Shown: one piece after another, positions 15,632-23,764 of the stretch
How the letters are laid out: the number at the start of each line of letters is the position of its first letter
How positions within the stretch are numbered: the stretch's first letter is position 1
DNA from: Pseudomonas nabeulensis
GTDB taxonomy: Bacteria; Pseudomonadota; Gammaproteobacteria; Pseudomonadales; Pseudomonadaceae
Length of the DNA: 44,048 bases
Assembly: GCF_004682045.1 (NCBI RefSeq)
Contig: NZ_QUZT01000059.1
Span: 1-44,048, forward strand
Direction of reading: 5' to 3'
The notes under the pieces: generated by a model
What the model was told of the DNA's origin: nothing
Seen by the model: the letters and a program-made list of their open reading frames with translations, nothing else
The model's database searches: none
Position numbers and translations under genes: made by a program

Positions 15632-16483
15632 ATGAACGCGCCTTTGCAAGGCCACGAGGCCAGCAACCTGCACACCACCGTCCCGTTGTTGGCGGTGGAT
15701 AACGTCAGCCTGGAATACCGAACCCCCGAACGCGTGGTGCGGGCCACCCACCAGGTCAGTTTCGAAATCGACCCGGCGGACCGTTACGTATTGCTTGGCC
15801 CGTCCGGCTGCGGCAAATCCACCTTGCTCAAGTCCATCGCCGGGTTTATCAAACCCTGCGAGGGCGAGATTCGCCTGCTGGGGCAAAAGGTCGAACAACC
15901 GGGTCCGGATCGTATTGTGGTGTTCCAGGAATTCGATCAACTGCCGCCGTGGAAAACCGTCAAACAGAACGTGATGTTCCCGCTGCTGGCGTCGAAAACC
16001 CTCAAGCGCCGCGAAGCCGAGGAGCGTGCTTTGCACTACCTCGAAAAAGTCGGCCTGAGCAACTTTGCCGACGCGTATCCGCACACACTTTCCGGCGGCA
16101 TGAAGGCTCGCGTGGCCATCGCCCGCGCCTTGGCCATGCAGCCAAAAATCCTGCTGATGGACGAGCCGTTCGCCGCCCTGGACGCCCTGACTCGACGCAA
16201 GATGCAGGAAGAGTTGCTGCTGCTGTGGGAAGAAGTGCGCTTCACCTTGTTGTTCGTCACCCACTCCATCGAAGAAGCGCTGGTGGTGGGCAATCGCATC
16301 CTGTTGCTGTCGCCGCATCCGGGGCGCGTGCGGGCGGAAATCCATAGCCATCAATACGACCTGCACAGCCTTGGCGGCGTGGAGTTCCAGGCGTCGGCGC
16401 GGCGGATTCATCGCCTGCTGTTTGATGAAGCGCCCGAGGCCGAGCAAGAGCTGGGTTTCGCTGACATCCGCATCGCTTACTGA
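15632..16483 (+). CDS. ABC transporter ATP-binding protein (TauB/SsuB-like)
   Basis: A 283-residue nucleotide-binding subunit. Walker A is GPSGCGKST (K62), the signature motif LSGGM, Walker B ILLMDEPFAALD with D177/E178, and the switch histidine is in VTHSIEEAL. The Q-loop reads VVFQEFDQLPPW. It powers import with the neighbouring permease and binding protein. ATG lies one base after the previous stop, with AGGAAG upstream, indicating tight coupling. Confidence 0.92.
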   Translation: MNAPLQGHEASNLHTTVPLLAVDNVSLEYRTPERVVRATHQVSFEIDPADRYVLLGPSGCGKSTLLKSIAGFIKPCEGEIRLLGQKVEQPGPDRIVVFQEFDQLPPWKTVKQNVMFPLLASKTLKRREAEERALHYLEKVGLSNFADAYPHTLSGGMKARVAIARALAMQPKILLMDEPFAALDALTRRKMQEELLLLWEEVRFTLLFVTHSIEEALVVGNRILLLSPHPGRVRAEIHSHQYDLHSLGGVEFQASARRIHRLLFDEAPEAEQELGFADIRIAY

Positions 16484-16493
16484 GGGACAACCC

Positions 16494-17342
16494 GTGCGCC
16501 AGGAATACGAAATACAACTCGAACCACTGCTCAGCGTCCCCGTGGAACGCGAGCTGCCCCTGCGCCAACGCCTGTGGCAACAAGGCTGGCTGCGCAAGGG
16601 CTTGATCCTGATCGTGCTGGCGATCCTCTGGGAAGCCGTTGCGCGCTACCAGAACAATGACTTGCTGCTGCCGAGCTTTTTGCAGACCTTTCACGCGCTC
16701 TACGACGGCCTGCTCAGCGGCGAATTACTCAGTAAGGTCAGCATCTCGCTGGTGGTGCTGATCAAGGGCTACCTGATCGGTATCGTGCTGGCGTTTGCCC
16801 TGACCACCCTGGCGGTGTCGACCCAGTTGGGCCGCGACCTGCTCAGCACGTTGACCTCGATGTTCAACCCGCTGCCGGCCATTGCGTTGCTGCCGCTGGC
16901 ACTGTTGTGGTTCGGCCTGGGGCAGAACAGCCTGATCTTCGTGCTGGTGCATTCGGTGCTGTGGGCGCTGGCGCTCAACACCTATTCGGGTTTTCTCGGC
17001 GTGTCCGAAACCCTGCGCATGGCCGGTCGCAACTACGGCCTCAAAGGCATGCGCTTTGTGCTGTTCATCCTGATTCCGGCGGCGCTGCCGTCGATCCTCG
17101 CGGGCCTTAAGATCGGCTGGGCATTTGCCTGGCGCACGCTCATCGCCGCCGAGCTGGTATTCGGTGCAACCAGCGGCAAGGGCGGCCTGGGTTGGTACAT
17201 CTTCCAGAACCGCAACGAGCTGTATACCGACAAGGTATTTGCCGGCCTGGCCGTGGTGATCCTGATCGGCCTGCTGGTGGAGAACCTGGTGTTTGATACC
17301 TTCGAGCGACTCACCGTAAAGCGTTGGGGCATGCAGCGCTGA
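16494..17342 (+). CDS. ABC transporter permease (TauC/SsuC-like)
   Basis: A 282-residue inner-membrane permease of the BPD-type family with about six hydrophobic segments. The EAA loop that contacts the ATPase is seen as GLKGMRFVLFILIPAALPSI followed by LAGLKIGWAFAW. GTG at 16494 was chosen because TGAGGGA precedes it by about 7 bases and it follows the ATPase stop by 10. It is the last gene of the importer set; the LysR gene follows after 53 bp. Confidence 0.88.
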   Translation: MRQEYEIQLEPLLSVPVERELPLRQRLWQQGWLRKGLILIVLAILWEAVARYQNNDLLLPSFLQTFHALYDGLLSGELLSKVSISLVVLIKGYLIGIVLAFALTTLAVSTQLGRDLLSTLTSMFNPLPAIALLPLALLWFGLGQNSLIFVLVHSVLWALALNTYSGFLGVSETLRMAGRNYGLKGMRFVLFILIPAALPSILAGLKIGWAFAWRTLIAAELVFGATSGKGGLGWYIFQNRNELYTDKVFAGLAVVILIGLLVENLVFDTFERLTVKRWGMQR

Positions 17343-17395
17343 TCTCCTGCTAGGATTGCAGCCAATTCACTCCCCAGTCATCACGAGTGCTTGGC

Positions 17396-18322
17396 ATGCA
17401 ATTACCGGACATGAACCTGCTGGTCGCCTTCGACGCCCTGCTCGATGAGGGCAGCGTGGTCGGCGCCGCACGCCGCATGAACCTCAGCCCCGCCGCCATG
17501 AGCCGCACCCTCACGCGCATCCGCGAGGCGGTGGGCGATCCGATCCTGGTGCGCGCCGGCCGCGGCCTGGTGCCGACGCCCAAGGCCTTGCAGTTGCAAG
17601 CCCAGGTACGCAACGTGGTGGAACAGGCGGCGCTGGTGTTCCGCTCGGCGGATGAGGTGGATTTGAGCACCCTGCGCCGGCGTTTCAGCGTACGCGCCAA
17701 TGACTTTTTCATTGGTGTGTATGGTGGTCGGTTGTTCGACACCATGGAGCGCGTGGCGCCGCTGTGCGAGCTGTGCTTTGTGCCCGAAGGCGACACCGAC
17801 GACGAAGCCTTGCGTGAAGGCCGCCTGGATTTGCGGGTGAGCAACACCATGCCCACCAGCCCCGAAGTAAAGGTGCAGAACCTGTTCTCCACGACCTTCG
17901 TCGGCCTGGCACGGGAAGGTCATCCGTTGTTCGACGAAGAGATCACTGCTGCACGTTTCGCCAGCTATTCCCACATCAGCATTTCGCGGCGGGGCATTGC
18001 CCGTGGGCCTATCGACACGGCGCTGAATGCCCAAGGGCTGGAGCGCCGCGTGGCGATGATCGCGCCAGGGTTCCATGGTGCGATGTTCATGCTGCCGGAT
18101 TCCGACCTGATCCTGCCGGTGCCCAAGGAAGCGCTCTACAGCGCCAATCGCCTGAAACTGCCGCTGCGTGCATTCCCGCTGCCGATCTCGCTGCCGACAT
18201 TGGTATTGGCGCAGTCCTGGCATCCGCGTTTCGACAAAGACCCGGCGCACAAATGGCTGCGCGAAACCATGCGCGAGAGCTGCCATGCCACATGGCTGGA
18301 GGCCCAACCGACTCAATCTTGA
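17396..18322 (+). CDS. LysR-family transcriptional regulator
   Basis: A LysR-type regulator of 308 residues. The N-terminal winged helix-turn-helix is MNLLVAFDALLDEGSVVGAARRMNLSPAAMSRTLTRIRE and the effector domain fills the rest. A GTG nine bases upstream and an ATG fifteen bases downstream are alternative starts. It lies between the TauD/ABC operon and a tripartite efflux operon, all on the same strand. It could activate either; the palindrome at 18477-18491 just before the pump genes slightly favours the pump. The ligand is unknown. Confidence 0.88.
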   Translation: MQLPDMNLLVAFDALLDEGSVVGAARRMNLSPAAMSRTLTRIREAVGDPILVRAGRGLVPTPKALQLQAQVRNVVEQAALVFRSADEVDLSTLRRRFSVRANDFFIGVYGGRLFDTMERVAPLCELCFVPEGDTDDEALREGRLDLRVSNTMPTSPEVKVQNLFSTTFVGLAREGHPLFDEEITAARFASYSHISISRRGIARGPIDTALNAQGLERRVAMIAPGFHGAMFMLPDSDLILPVPKEALYSANRLKLPLRAFPLPISLPTLVLAQSWHPRFDKDPAHKWLRETMRESCHATWLEAQPTQS

Positions 18323-18339
18323 GATGTACAATTTCCAAA

Positions 18340-18442
18340 TGTGGGAGGGGGCTTGCCCCCGATAGCAGTGGATCAGTAAGAAATGTGTACCTGACACACT
18401 GCAATCGGGGGCAAGTCGAATCGTCGCACCGCCCCTCCCACA
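18340..18442. repeat. REP doublet (REPIN-like) after LysR gene
   Basis: Two opposed copies of a Pseudomonas REP: TGTGGGAGGGGGCTTGCCCC on the left, and the complementary GGGGGCAAG and CCCCTCCCACA on the right, with the right arm split by about 15 extra bases. Inner bases GCAGTG / CACTGC also pair. It can fold into a long hairpin and may end the LysR transcript. Confidence 0.8.
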
Positions 18443-18476
18443 GGGTTTTTGTGGTGAGTTTAAGATTGTGTTTGGT

Positions 18477-18491
18477 GCAGTTATAAACTGC
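18477..18491. promoter_or_regulatory. Dyad upstream of the EmrB-type efflux operon
   Basis: Perfect interrupted palindrome GCAGTT-ATA-AACTGC, 74-88 bases upstream of the transporter start. The position suits a regulator site, possibly for the LysR protein encoded just upstream. A second dyad, CGGGTA / TACCCG (18535-18561), ends four bases before the ATG. Confidence 0.4.
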
Positions 18492-18564
18492 CGACAAGTA
18501 ACTTTTTGTCATGAGTTAGCCTGATTAAACTGCTCGGGTATTTACCATTTCGAGTTACCCGTTC

Positions 18565-20100
18565 ATGACTTCCCTCGCTGCCCCCACGCTAGCGGCCGCA
18601 GCCCTACCCACTGCGATGAGCCCTCCGGTATTCGGCCCGCGCATCATCATCGGCCTGGTCGGCGTGCTGCTGGCGGTGCTGGTGTCCGGTCTCAATGAGA
18701 TGGTCACCAAGGTCGCCCTCGCCGATATTCGCGGTGCGTTGTACATCGGCTTCGACGAAGGCACCTGGTTGGTCGCGGCCTACACCGCCACCTCCGTCGC
18801 AGCCATGGCTTTTGCCCCCTGGTGTGCGGTGACGTTTTCGCTGCGCCGTTTCACCTTGTGTGCGATTGGCCTGTTCACCGTGCTCGGCATCCTGTGCCCG
18901 TTCGCGCCGAACTACGAAAGCCTGCTGCTGCTACGCACCGTGCAAGGCCTGGCCGGCGGTGCGTTGCCGCCGATGTTGATGACCGTGGCCCTGCGCTTCC
19001 TGCCGGCCAACGTCAAACTCTACGGCCTGGCCGGTTACGCGCTCACCGCGACCTTCGGGCCGAGCCTGGGCACGCCGCTGGCGGCGCTGTGGACCGAGTA
19101 CGTCGGCTGGCAGTGGGCATTCTGGCAAATTGTCGGGCCGTGCCTGCTGGCGATGGCTGCGGTGGCTTACGGCCTGCCCCAAGACCCGCTGCGCCTGGAG
19201 CGCTTCAAGCAGTTCAACTGGCGCGGCTTGCTGTTGGGCTTTCCGGCGATTTGCATGTTGGTGATCGGCATCCTGCAAGGCAATCGCCTGGACTGGTTCG
19301 AGTCGGGCTTGATCACCTTCCTGCTCTGTGGCGGCACGGTGTTGCTGGTGCTGTTCATGGTGAACGAATGGTCGCAGCCGGTGCCGTTCTTCAAGTTGCA
19401 GATGCTTGGTCTGCGCAACCTGGCGTTCGCGTTGATCGTGCTGGCTGGGGTGCTGATGGTGCTGACCTCGGTGATCATCATCCCGTCGAGTTTCCTCGCT
19501 CAGGTCCAGGGTTATCGTCCGCTGCAAACCGCGCCGGTGATGCTGCTGATGGCGTTGCCGCAGTTGATCGCCCTGCCGTTGGTGGCGGCGCTGTGCAACC
19601 TGCGCTGGGTCGATTGCCGCTGGGTGCTGGGCATCGGCCTGGGCATGTTGGTGCTGTGTTGCGTGGGCAGTGCGCACCTGACGTCGGAGTGGATTCGCGA
19701 TGACTTCTACGGCCTGTACCTGCTGCAAATCTTTGGGCAACCGATGGCCGTGTTGCCGCTGCTGATGCTCTCGACCGGCAGCATCCAACCCATTGAAGGG
19801 CCATTCGCCTCGGCCTGGTTCAACACCGTCAAAGGCTTGGCCGCCGTGATTGCCACCGGTGTGATCGACACGCTCACCACCCAGCGCCTGCATTTCCACT
19901 CGACCATGCTGGTGGACCGCCTGGGCAACTCGCCCCTGGCCGACGGTGACGCGCCGGGCCTGGCGCACCGCCTGCACGAGCAGGCCGTGGTGCTGACCTC
20001 TTCGGATTTGTATTACGTCATGGCCGCCGTCGCGGTGGCGTTGATCCTGCTGATTTTCTGGATGCCCACGCGGATTTTCCCGCCCCGCGCACCGACTTGA
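18565..20100 (+). CDS. MFS multidrug efflux transporter, DHA2/EmrB-like
   Basis: A 511-residue inner-membrane drug:proton antiporter of the 14-helix DHA2 family. Hydrophobic helices run through the whole length; the N-terminal half has the conserved GLNEMVTKVALADIRG (first helix) and RTVQGLAGGALPPMLM (helix 4-5 region). It is followed by a membrane-fusion protein and an outer-membrane factor, giving a complete EmrAB-TolC-type pump. No clear ribosome site precedes the ATG; instead a dyad abuts it, so translation may be controlled or leaderless. Exported compounds cannot be predicted. Confidence 0.9.
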   Translation: MTSLAAPTLAAAALPTAMSPPVFGPRIIIGLVGVLLAVLVSGLNEMVTKVALADIRGALYIGFDEGTWLVAAYTATSVAAMAFAPWCAVTFSLRRFTLCAIGLFTVLGILCPFAPNYESLLLLRTVQGLAGGALPPMLMTVALRFLPANVKLYGLAGYALTATFGPSLGTPLAALWTEYVGWQWAFWQIVGPCLLAMAAVAYGLPQDPLRLERFKQFNWRGLLLGFPAICMLVIGILQGNRLDWFESGLITFLLCGGTVLLVLFMVNEWSQPVPFFKLQMLGLRNLAFALIVLAGVLMVLTSVIIIPSSFLAQVQGYRPLQTAPVMLLMALPQLIALPLVAALCNLRWVDCRWVLGIGLGMLVLCCVGSAHLTSEWIRDDFYGLYLLQIFGQPMAVLPLLMLSTGSIQPIEGPFASAWFNTVKGLAAVIATGVIDTLTTQRLHFHSTMLVDRLGNSPLADGDAPGLAHRLHEQAVVLTSSDLYYVMAAVAVALILLIFWMPTRIFPPRAPT

Positions 20101-20115
20101 TTGAAAGGACTGTTC

Positions 20116-21174
20116 ATGAAACGCAAAGATAAAATTGCCGTCTCCGTTATCGCGGTCTTCGCCGTCGGTGTGCTGGTTTACCTGGTTGCGCCGGGCGTGC
20201 TGGGCAGCAAACACCAGACCACCAACGACGCCTTCGTCGCCGCCGACTTCACCCTGGTGGCGCCGCGCGTGGCCGGCTTCATCAAGGAAGTGCTGGTGGA
20301 AGACAACCAACGCGTCAAGGCAGGGCAACTGCTGGCGCTGATCGACGACCGCGATTTTCGCGCCGCCGCCCAGGCCGCCGACGCCGATACTCTCGTCGCC
20401 CAAGCCCAACTGAAAAACGCCACCGCCACCCTCGAGCGCCAAAGCTCGGTGATCGCCCAGGCTCAGGCGACTGTTGCGGCGGATCGCGCGGAAATGGCCT
20501 TCGCCGAACACGAACTGAACCGCTACAACCACCTCGCCGGCGTCGGCGCGGGCACCGTGCAGAACGCCCAGCAAGCCAAGACCCGCATCGACCAGGCCAC
20601 CGCGCGCATGGCCAATGCCACGGCGGTGCTGGCGGCGGAGCGCAAGCAAGTCGAAATCCTCACCGCCCAGCGCGACGCTGCCGAAGGTGGACTCAAACGC
20701 GCCCAGGCCGCGCTGGAGCTGGCCAGTTATCAACTGTCCTACACGCGCATCGTGGCGCCGGTGGATGGCATGGTCGGTGAACGTGCCGTGCGGGTTGGCG
20801 CCTACGTGACGCCGGGCAGCAAGATCCTCGCCGTGGTGCCGCTGGAGCAGGCCTACGTGGTGGCCAACTTCCAGGAAACCCAACTCTCCCATATGCACGC
20901 CGGCCAAGCCGTGCAGGTGCGGGTCGACAGCCTGGATGGCGAGTTGCTCAACGGCCATCTGGAAAGCCTGGCGCCGGCCACCGGCGTGACCTTCGCCTCG
21001 GTAAAACCGGATAACGCCACCGGCAACTTCACCAAGGTGGTGCAGCGTATTCCGGTGAAGATCGTGCTGGAGCCGGGTCAGGCGCACATCGAGCGCCTGC
21101 GCGTCGGCATGTCGGTAGAGGCCAGCGTCGACACTCAACCCGCTGCGAAGCAACGCGAGGTAGCCCAGCAATGA
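20116..21174 (+). CDS. HlyD/EmrA-type membrane fusion protein
   Basis: A periplasmic adaptor of 352 residues with one N-terminal membrane anchor (about 7-28). Split biotinyl-lipoyl halves follow (APRVAGFIKEVLVEDNQRVKAGQLLALID and YTRIVAPVDGMVGERAVRVGAYVTPG), with a coiled-coil hairpin between them (about 90-200, alanine- and glutamine-rich). It joins the MFS transporter to the outer-membrane factor. ATG at 20116 has GAAAGGA at good spacing, 15 bases after the transporter stop. The stop overlaps the next start (ATGA). Confidence 0.92.
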   Translation: MKRKDKIAVSVIAVFAVGVLVYLVAPGVLGSKHQTTNDAFVAADFTLVAPRVAGFIKEVLVEDNQRVKAGQLLALIDDRDFRAAAQAADADTLVAQAQLKNATATLERQSSVIAQAQATVAADRAEMAFAEHELNRYNHLAGVGAGTVQNAQQAKTRIDQATARMANATAVLAAERKQVEILTAQRDAAEGGLKRAQAALELASYQLSYTRIVAPVDGMVGERAVRVGAYVTPGSKILAVVPLEQAYVVANFQETQLSHMHAGQAVQVRVDSLDGELLNGHLESLAPATGVTFASVKPDNATGNFTKVVQRIPVKIVLEPGQAHIERLRVGMSVEASVDTQPAAKQREVAQQ

Positions 21175-22616
21175 AACGAGTGGCCTGGCTCACCTTGAGC
21201 CTCATCAGCCTGAGTGCCTGCACCGTTGGCCCTGACTTTCACAAGCCCCAAGGCCCGCAAGTCACCCAGTGGAGCGAACCCCAGGGCCGTCAAGCCGCCA
21301 GCCGTGCGGTCAGCGAGCCTTTGCAGGAGCGCTGGTGGGATGTGTTCCACGACGAGCAACTGTCGGCCCTCACACGCCGCGCACTCACCGATAACCTCGA
21401 CCTGAAACTGGCCAGCAGCCGGCTGGAGCAAAGCCGCGCCGTACGCCAAGTGACCACCGCCGAGCGTTACCCGAACGTCGACGCCAGCGGCGCTTACCAG
21501 CGTAAACGCAACAGTGGCAAAGGCTTGAGCGACCCTTCCGGCGAGAACGGTCGCTCCGCGTTCAACCAGTGGGACGCGGGCTTCTCGGCCTCTTGGGAGC
21601 TAGACTTCTGGGGTCGCGTCAAACGCGAAACCGAAGCCGCCGACGCCACCCTGCAAGTCGCTGAAAACGACCGGCGCGCCGTACTGCTCTCGGTACTCGC
21701 CGAGACCGCCCAGGACTACATCCAACTGCGCGGCGTACAAAACACCCGCGCCGTCACCGAGCAAAACCTCGACGTCGCGCGCCACAGCCTCAAGCTCTCG
21801 CAACTGCGCCTGGCCGACGGCGTGGCCACCGACCTGGACGTGGCCGAAGCCGCCGCTCAAGTCGCCGCCATCGAAGCGCGCCTGCCGGACCTGCAACAAC
21901 GCCAGGACCAGTTGATCAACGCCCTGAGCCTGCTGATGGGCGAGCCACCGCAAACCCTGCACGCGCAGTTGTCCAAGGACGCCGCCGTACCGCAGACCCA
22001 GCGCCAGGTCGCCATCGGCCTGCCGTCGGAGCTGGCCGAACGTCGTCCGGACATCCGCCAGGCCGAGGCCCGCCTGCATGCCGCCACCGCCACGATCGGC
22101 GTGGCCAAGGGCGACTTCTACCCGCGCATCACCCTGTCGGGCAGCCTCGGTTCTCAAGCCATGCAGTTGTCGGACTTCGGCTCCTGGGGCTCCCGCGCCT
22201 TTGCCTTCGGCCCACAGTTCAGCCTGCCGCTGTTCAATGGCGGGCGCCTGCAAGGCATGTTGAACCTGCGCGAAGCCCAGCAACAGGAAGCGGCGCTGGC
22301 CTACCAGCAAACCGTATTGCGCGCCTGGCATGAGATCGACGACCAGTTGACCCGCTACAACGCCAGCCAACTGCGCCGTGACAGCCTCGCCGAAGCCGTG
22401 CGCCAGAACCAGATCGCCCTGGCGACCGCGCAACACCAATACGTCGAAGGCGTGGCGGATTTCGTCAACGTGCTGACCGTGCAAAGCGCGCTGCTGGCGA
22501 CGCAGGAGCAGTGGGTGGAAAGCTCTACCGGCGTGTCCCTGGCCATGGTGGGGTTGTACAAAGCGTTGGGCGGGGGCTGGGAATCGGTGTATCCGTTGCA
22601 AACTGCGGGGGGCTGA
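21171..22616 (+). CDS. Outer-membrane efflux lipoprotein, NodT/OprM family
   Basis: A 481-residue TolC-like channel. The signal peptide ends in a lipobox (SLSAC), so it is a lipoprotein. It begins CTVGPDFHKPQ as OprM-type proteins do. It carries two repeats of the outer-membrane-efflux domain with PNVDASGAYQ and ERRPDIRQAEARLHAATA. It is the last gene of the pump operon. Confidence 0.92.
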   Translation: MKRVAWLTLSLISLSACTVGPDFHKPQGPQVTQWSEPQGRQAASRAVSEPLQERWWDVFHDEQLSALTRRALTDNLDLKLASSRLEQSRAVRQVTTAERYPNVDASGAYQRKRNSGKGLSDPSGENGRSAFNQWDAGFSASWELDFWGRVKRETEAADATLQVAENDRRAVLLSVLAETAQDYIQLRGVQNTRAVTEQNLDVARHSLKLSQLRLADGVATDLDVAEAAAQVAAIEARLPDLQQRQDQLINALSLLMGEPPQTLHAQLSKDAAVPQTQRQVAIGLPSELAERRPDIRQAEARLHAATATIGVAKGDFYPRITLSGSLGSQAMQLSDFGSWGSRAFAFGPQFSLPLFNGGRLQGMLNLREAQQQEAALAYQQTVLRAWHEIDDQLTRYNASQLRRDSLAEAVRQNQIALATAQHQYVEGVADFVNVLTVQSALLATQEQWVESSTGVSLAMVGLYKALGGGWESVYPLQTAGG

Positions 22617-22775
22617 AGGTGTGAGCAAGCTGTAGGGCGTGCTGTGCCGATTATTGGGAGCCGCACGTAGGACCGCTCTTCATTCGCCTGGTGGCCCAGA
22701 TGCCTGGCCCTGGCGCTGGTGGTGAGCGCGCTGCTGCCGCAGGCCTTCAACGTGTTTCTTGAACCCCTGATGGCG

Positions 22776-22850
22776 TTGAATGTGCAGAACCTGACCAACA
22801 AGGCCTATGTGTGGCAGTGCACCAGTGATCTGGATTGCTACTCCGGATAA
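22776..22850 (+). pseudogene. Relic of a TonB-dependent receptor C-terminus
   Basis: One frame reads LNVQNLTNKAYVWQC, then TSDLDCYSG and a TAA stop. This matches the C-terminal signature of siderophore receptors, compare LNANNLTNETYVASC...CYLGEER in the intact receptor at 604-3090. Only about 25 codons are recognisable. The frame continues upstream with a hydrophobic stretch (LALALVVSALLPQAF) that does not fit a barrel and may derive from another membrane protein. The final strand and terminal aromatic residue are missing: the stop sits directly beside the outer edge of the nested repeat at 22851-23039. Confidence 0.65.
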
Positions 22851-23039
22851 GCCCTAATGGCAGTCAGTTAAGAGGTCTGAAGGATAAAAAGTAGCCTGTG
22901 GCGAGGGAGCTTGCTCCCGCTGGACTGCGTAGCAGTCCCAGTCTTTTAAAACAAAGAGCTGGGGCCGCTTCGCGGCCCAACGGGAGCAAGCTCCCTCGCC
23001 ACAGGTACAGTGTTTGCCTTAACTGACTGGCATTAGGGC
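22851..23039. repeat. Nested palindromic repeat: outer 22-bp inverted repeat around a REPIN
   Basis: Outer arms (22851-22872 and 23018-23039, GCCCTAATGG... / ...CATTAGGGC) are complementary with one mismatch. Inside them lie two perfect 25-bp REP arms (22895-22919 and 22981-23005, core GCGAGGGAGCTTGCTCCCG), and inside those a smaller pair around CTGGGGCCGCTTCGCGGCCC. The whole 189 bp is therefore almost symmetric. Together with the relic this accounts for the gap 22617-23059. Confidence 0.85.
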
Positions 23040-23055
23040 AAGCCCGCTCACCACA
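23036..23055 (-). repeat. Solitary REP half-element abutting the nested repeat
   Basis: Reads GGGCAAGCCCGCTCACCACA, the complement of the REP arm TGTGGTGAGCGGGCTTGCCC found in the REPIN at 29549. It is fused to the outer arm of the nested repeat. The 19-base junction is present again in inverted orientation at 44030-44048. Confidence 0.75.
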
Positions 23056-23059
23056 CGCA

Positions 23060-23764
23060 TCAAGGGTTTTGCAGGAATACCACATACCCCCGAAACCACT
23101 CACTCCCCTTCAAATACCCCGGCTCATCCCACACTCCACCCTGAATCAACCCAATTTTGAACGGCAACCCCATCCGGTTCATACGCGGCAAATACGCCGC
23201 GTAATCCGGAATGCTGTGCCGCCCCTGATAGGTCTGCACCACCACTTCATCCACTACGCCTTTGAGCTGGGCGATGGCGGATGGGTCGGCGTTGCTGCTC
23301 CAGTCCATCAGGCCGGTGATGCTCAGGCGAAGGTCGGTGGGCAGGCGTTCGCGCAGGTCGCGCAGGAAGGCGGCATATTCGTGCAGGTACTGGGTGCGGG
23401 CGTCGAAGTCGATCTGGATGCCGACCACCGGGTTGCCCGCGTCGCGCCAGCGTTGCACCTGGCCCAGCAATTGGGTGTAGACCGCTTCGGGCCAGTGCAG
23501 GGTGTGGGCGCGGTACACCACCCAGATTTCGCCCTGGGTAAGGCGCGGCACGCTGATGCCCTGGGCGATCATCCGTACGCCGCGCTGCGGTGCGCGGCGG
23601 GTGGAATTGATCTGGCCTTGCAGGATGTACAGGGTCTTGGCCTGCTGGAGCACCGGTTGGGGCGTGACGCCGCTCCACAGCCAGAAGGCGTCATAGTCGC
23701 GGGCGTCGACGGCGCCGAAGGCCGGGCTTGCCAGTAACAGCAAGCCTAGCCACAGCGACTTCAC
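23060..23764 (-). CDS. DUF3142 family secreted protein
   Basis: A 234-residue protein with a signal peptide (to about residue 18, AFGA-VDA). It contains the DUF3142 pattern: DYDAFWLWSGVTP, a central GIQIDFDART, SITGLMDWS and VVVQTYQGR. The layout with strand-end acidic residues (IDFD) resembles a TIM-barrel glycoside-hydrolase-like fold, but no activity is established. It starts with GTG overlapping the stop of the upstream gene (GTGA), so the two proteins are probably made together and act in the periplasm. Confidence 0.82.
   Translation of the reverse strand: MKSLWLGLLLLASPAFGAVDARDYDAFWLWSGVTPQPVLQQAKTLYILQGQINSTRRAPQRGVRMIAQGISVPRLTQGEIWVVYRAHTLHWPEAVYTQLLGQVQRWRDAGNPVVGIQIDFDARTQYLHEYAAFLRDLRERLPTDLRLSITGLMDWSSNADPSAIAQLKGVVDEVVVQTYQGRHSIPDYAAYLPRMNRMGLPFKIGLIQGGVWDEPGYLKGSEWFRGYVVFLQNP

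Noticed and set aside
18931..21171. 746-codon open frame antisense to the MFS and HlyD genes
   Set aside because: Composition is dominated by H, Q, R and G; the sense strand has clear transporter and adaptor motifs with operon overlaps.
22895..23005. CRISPR-like repeat
   Set aside because: Only two inverted, not direct, copies; it is a REP doublet, and no regular spacers occur anywhere in the window.
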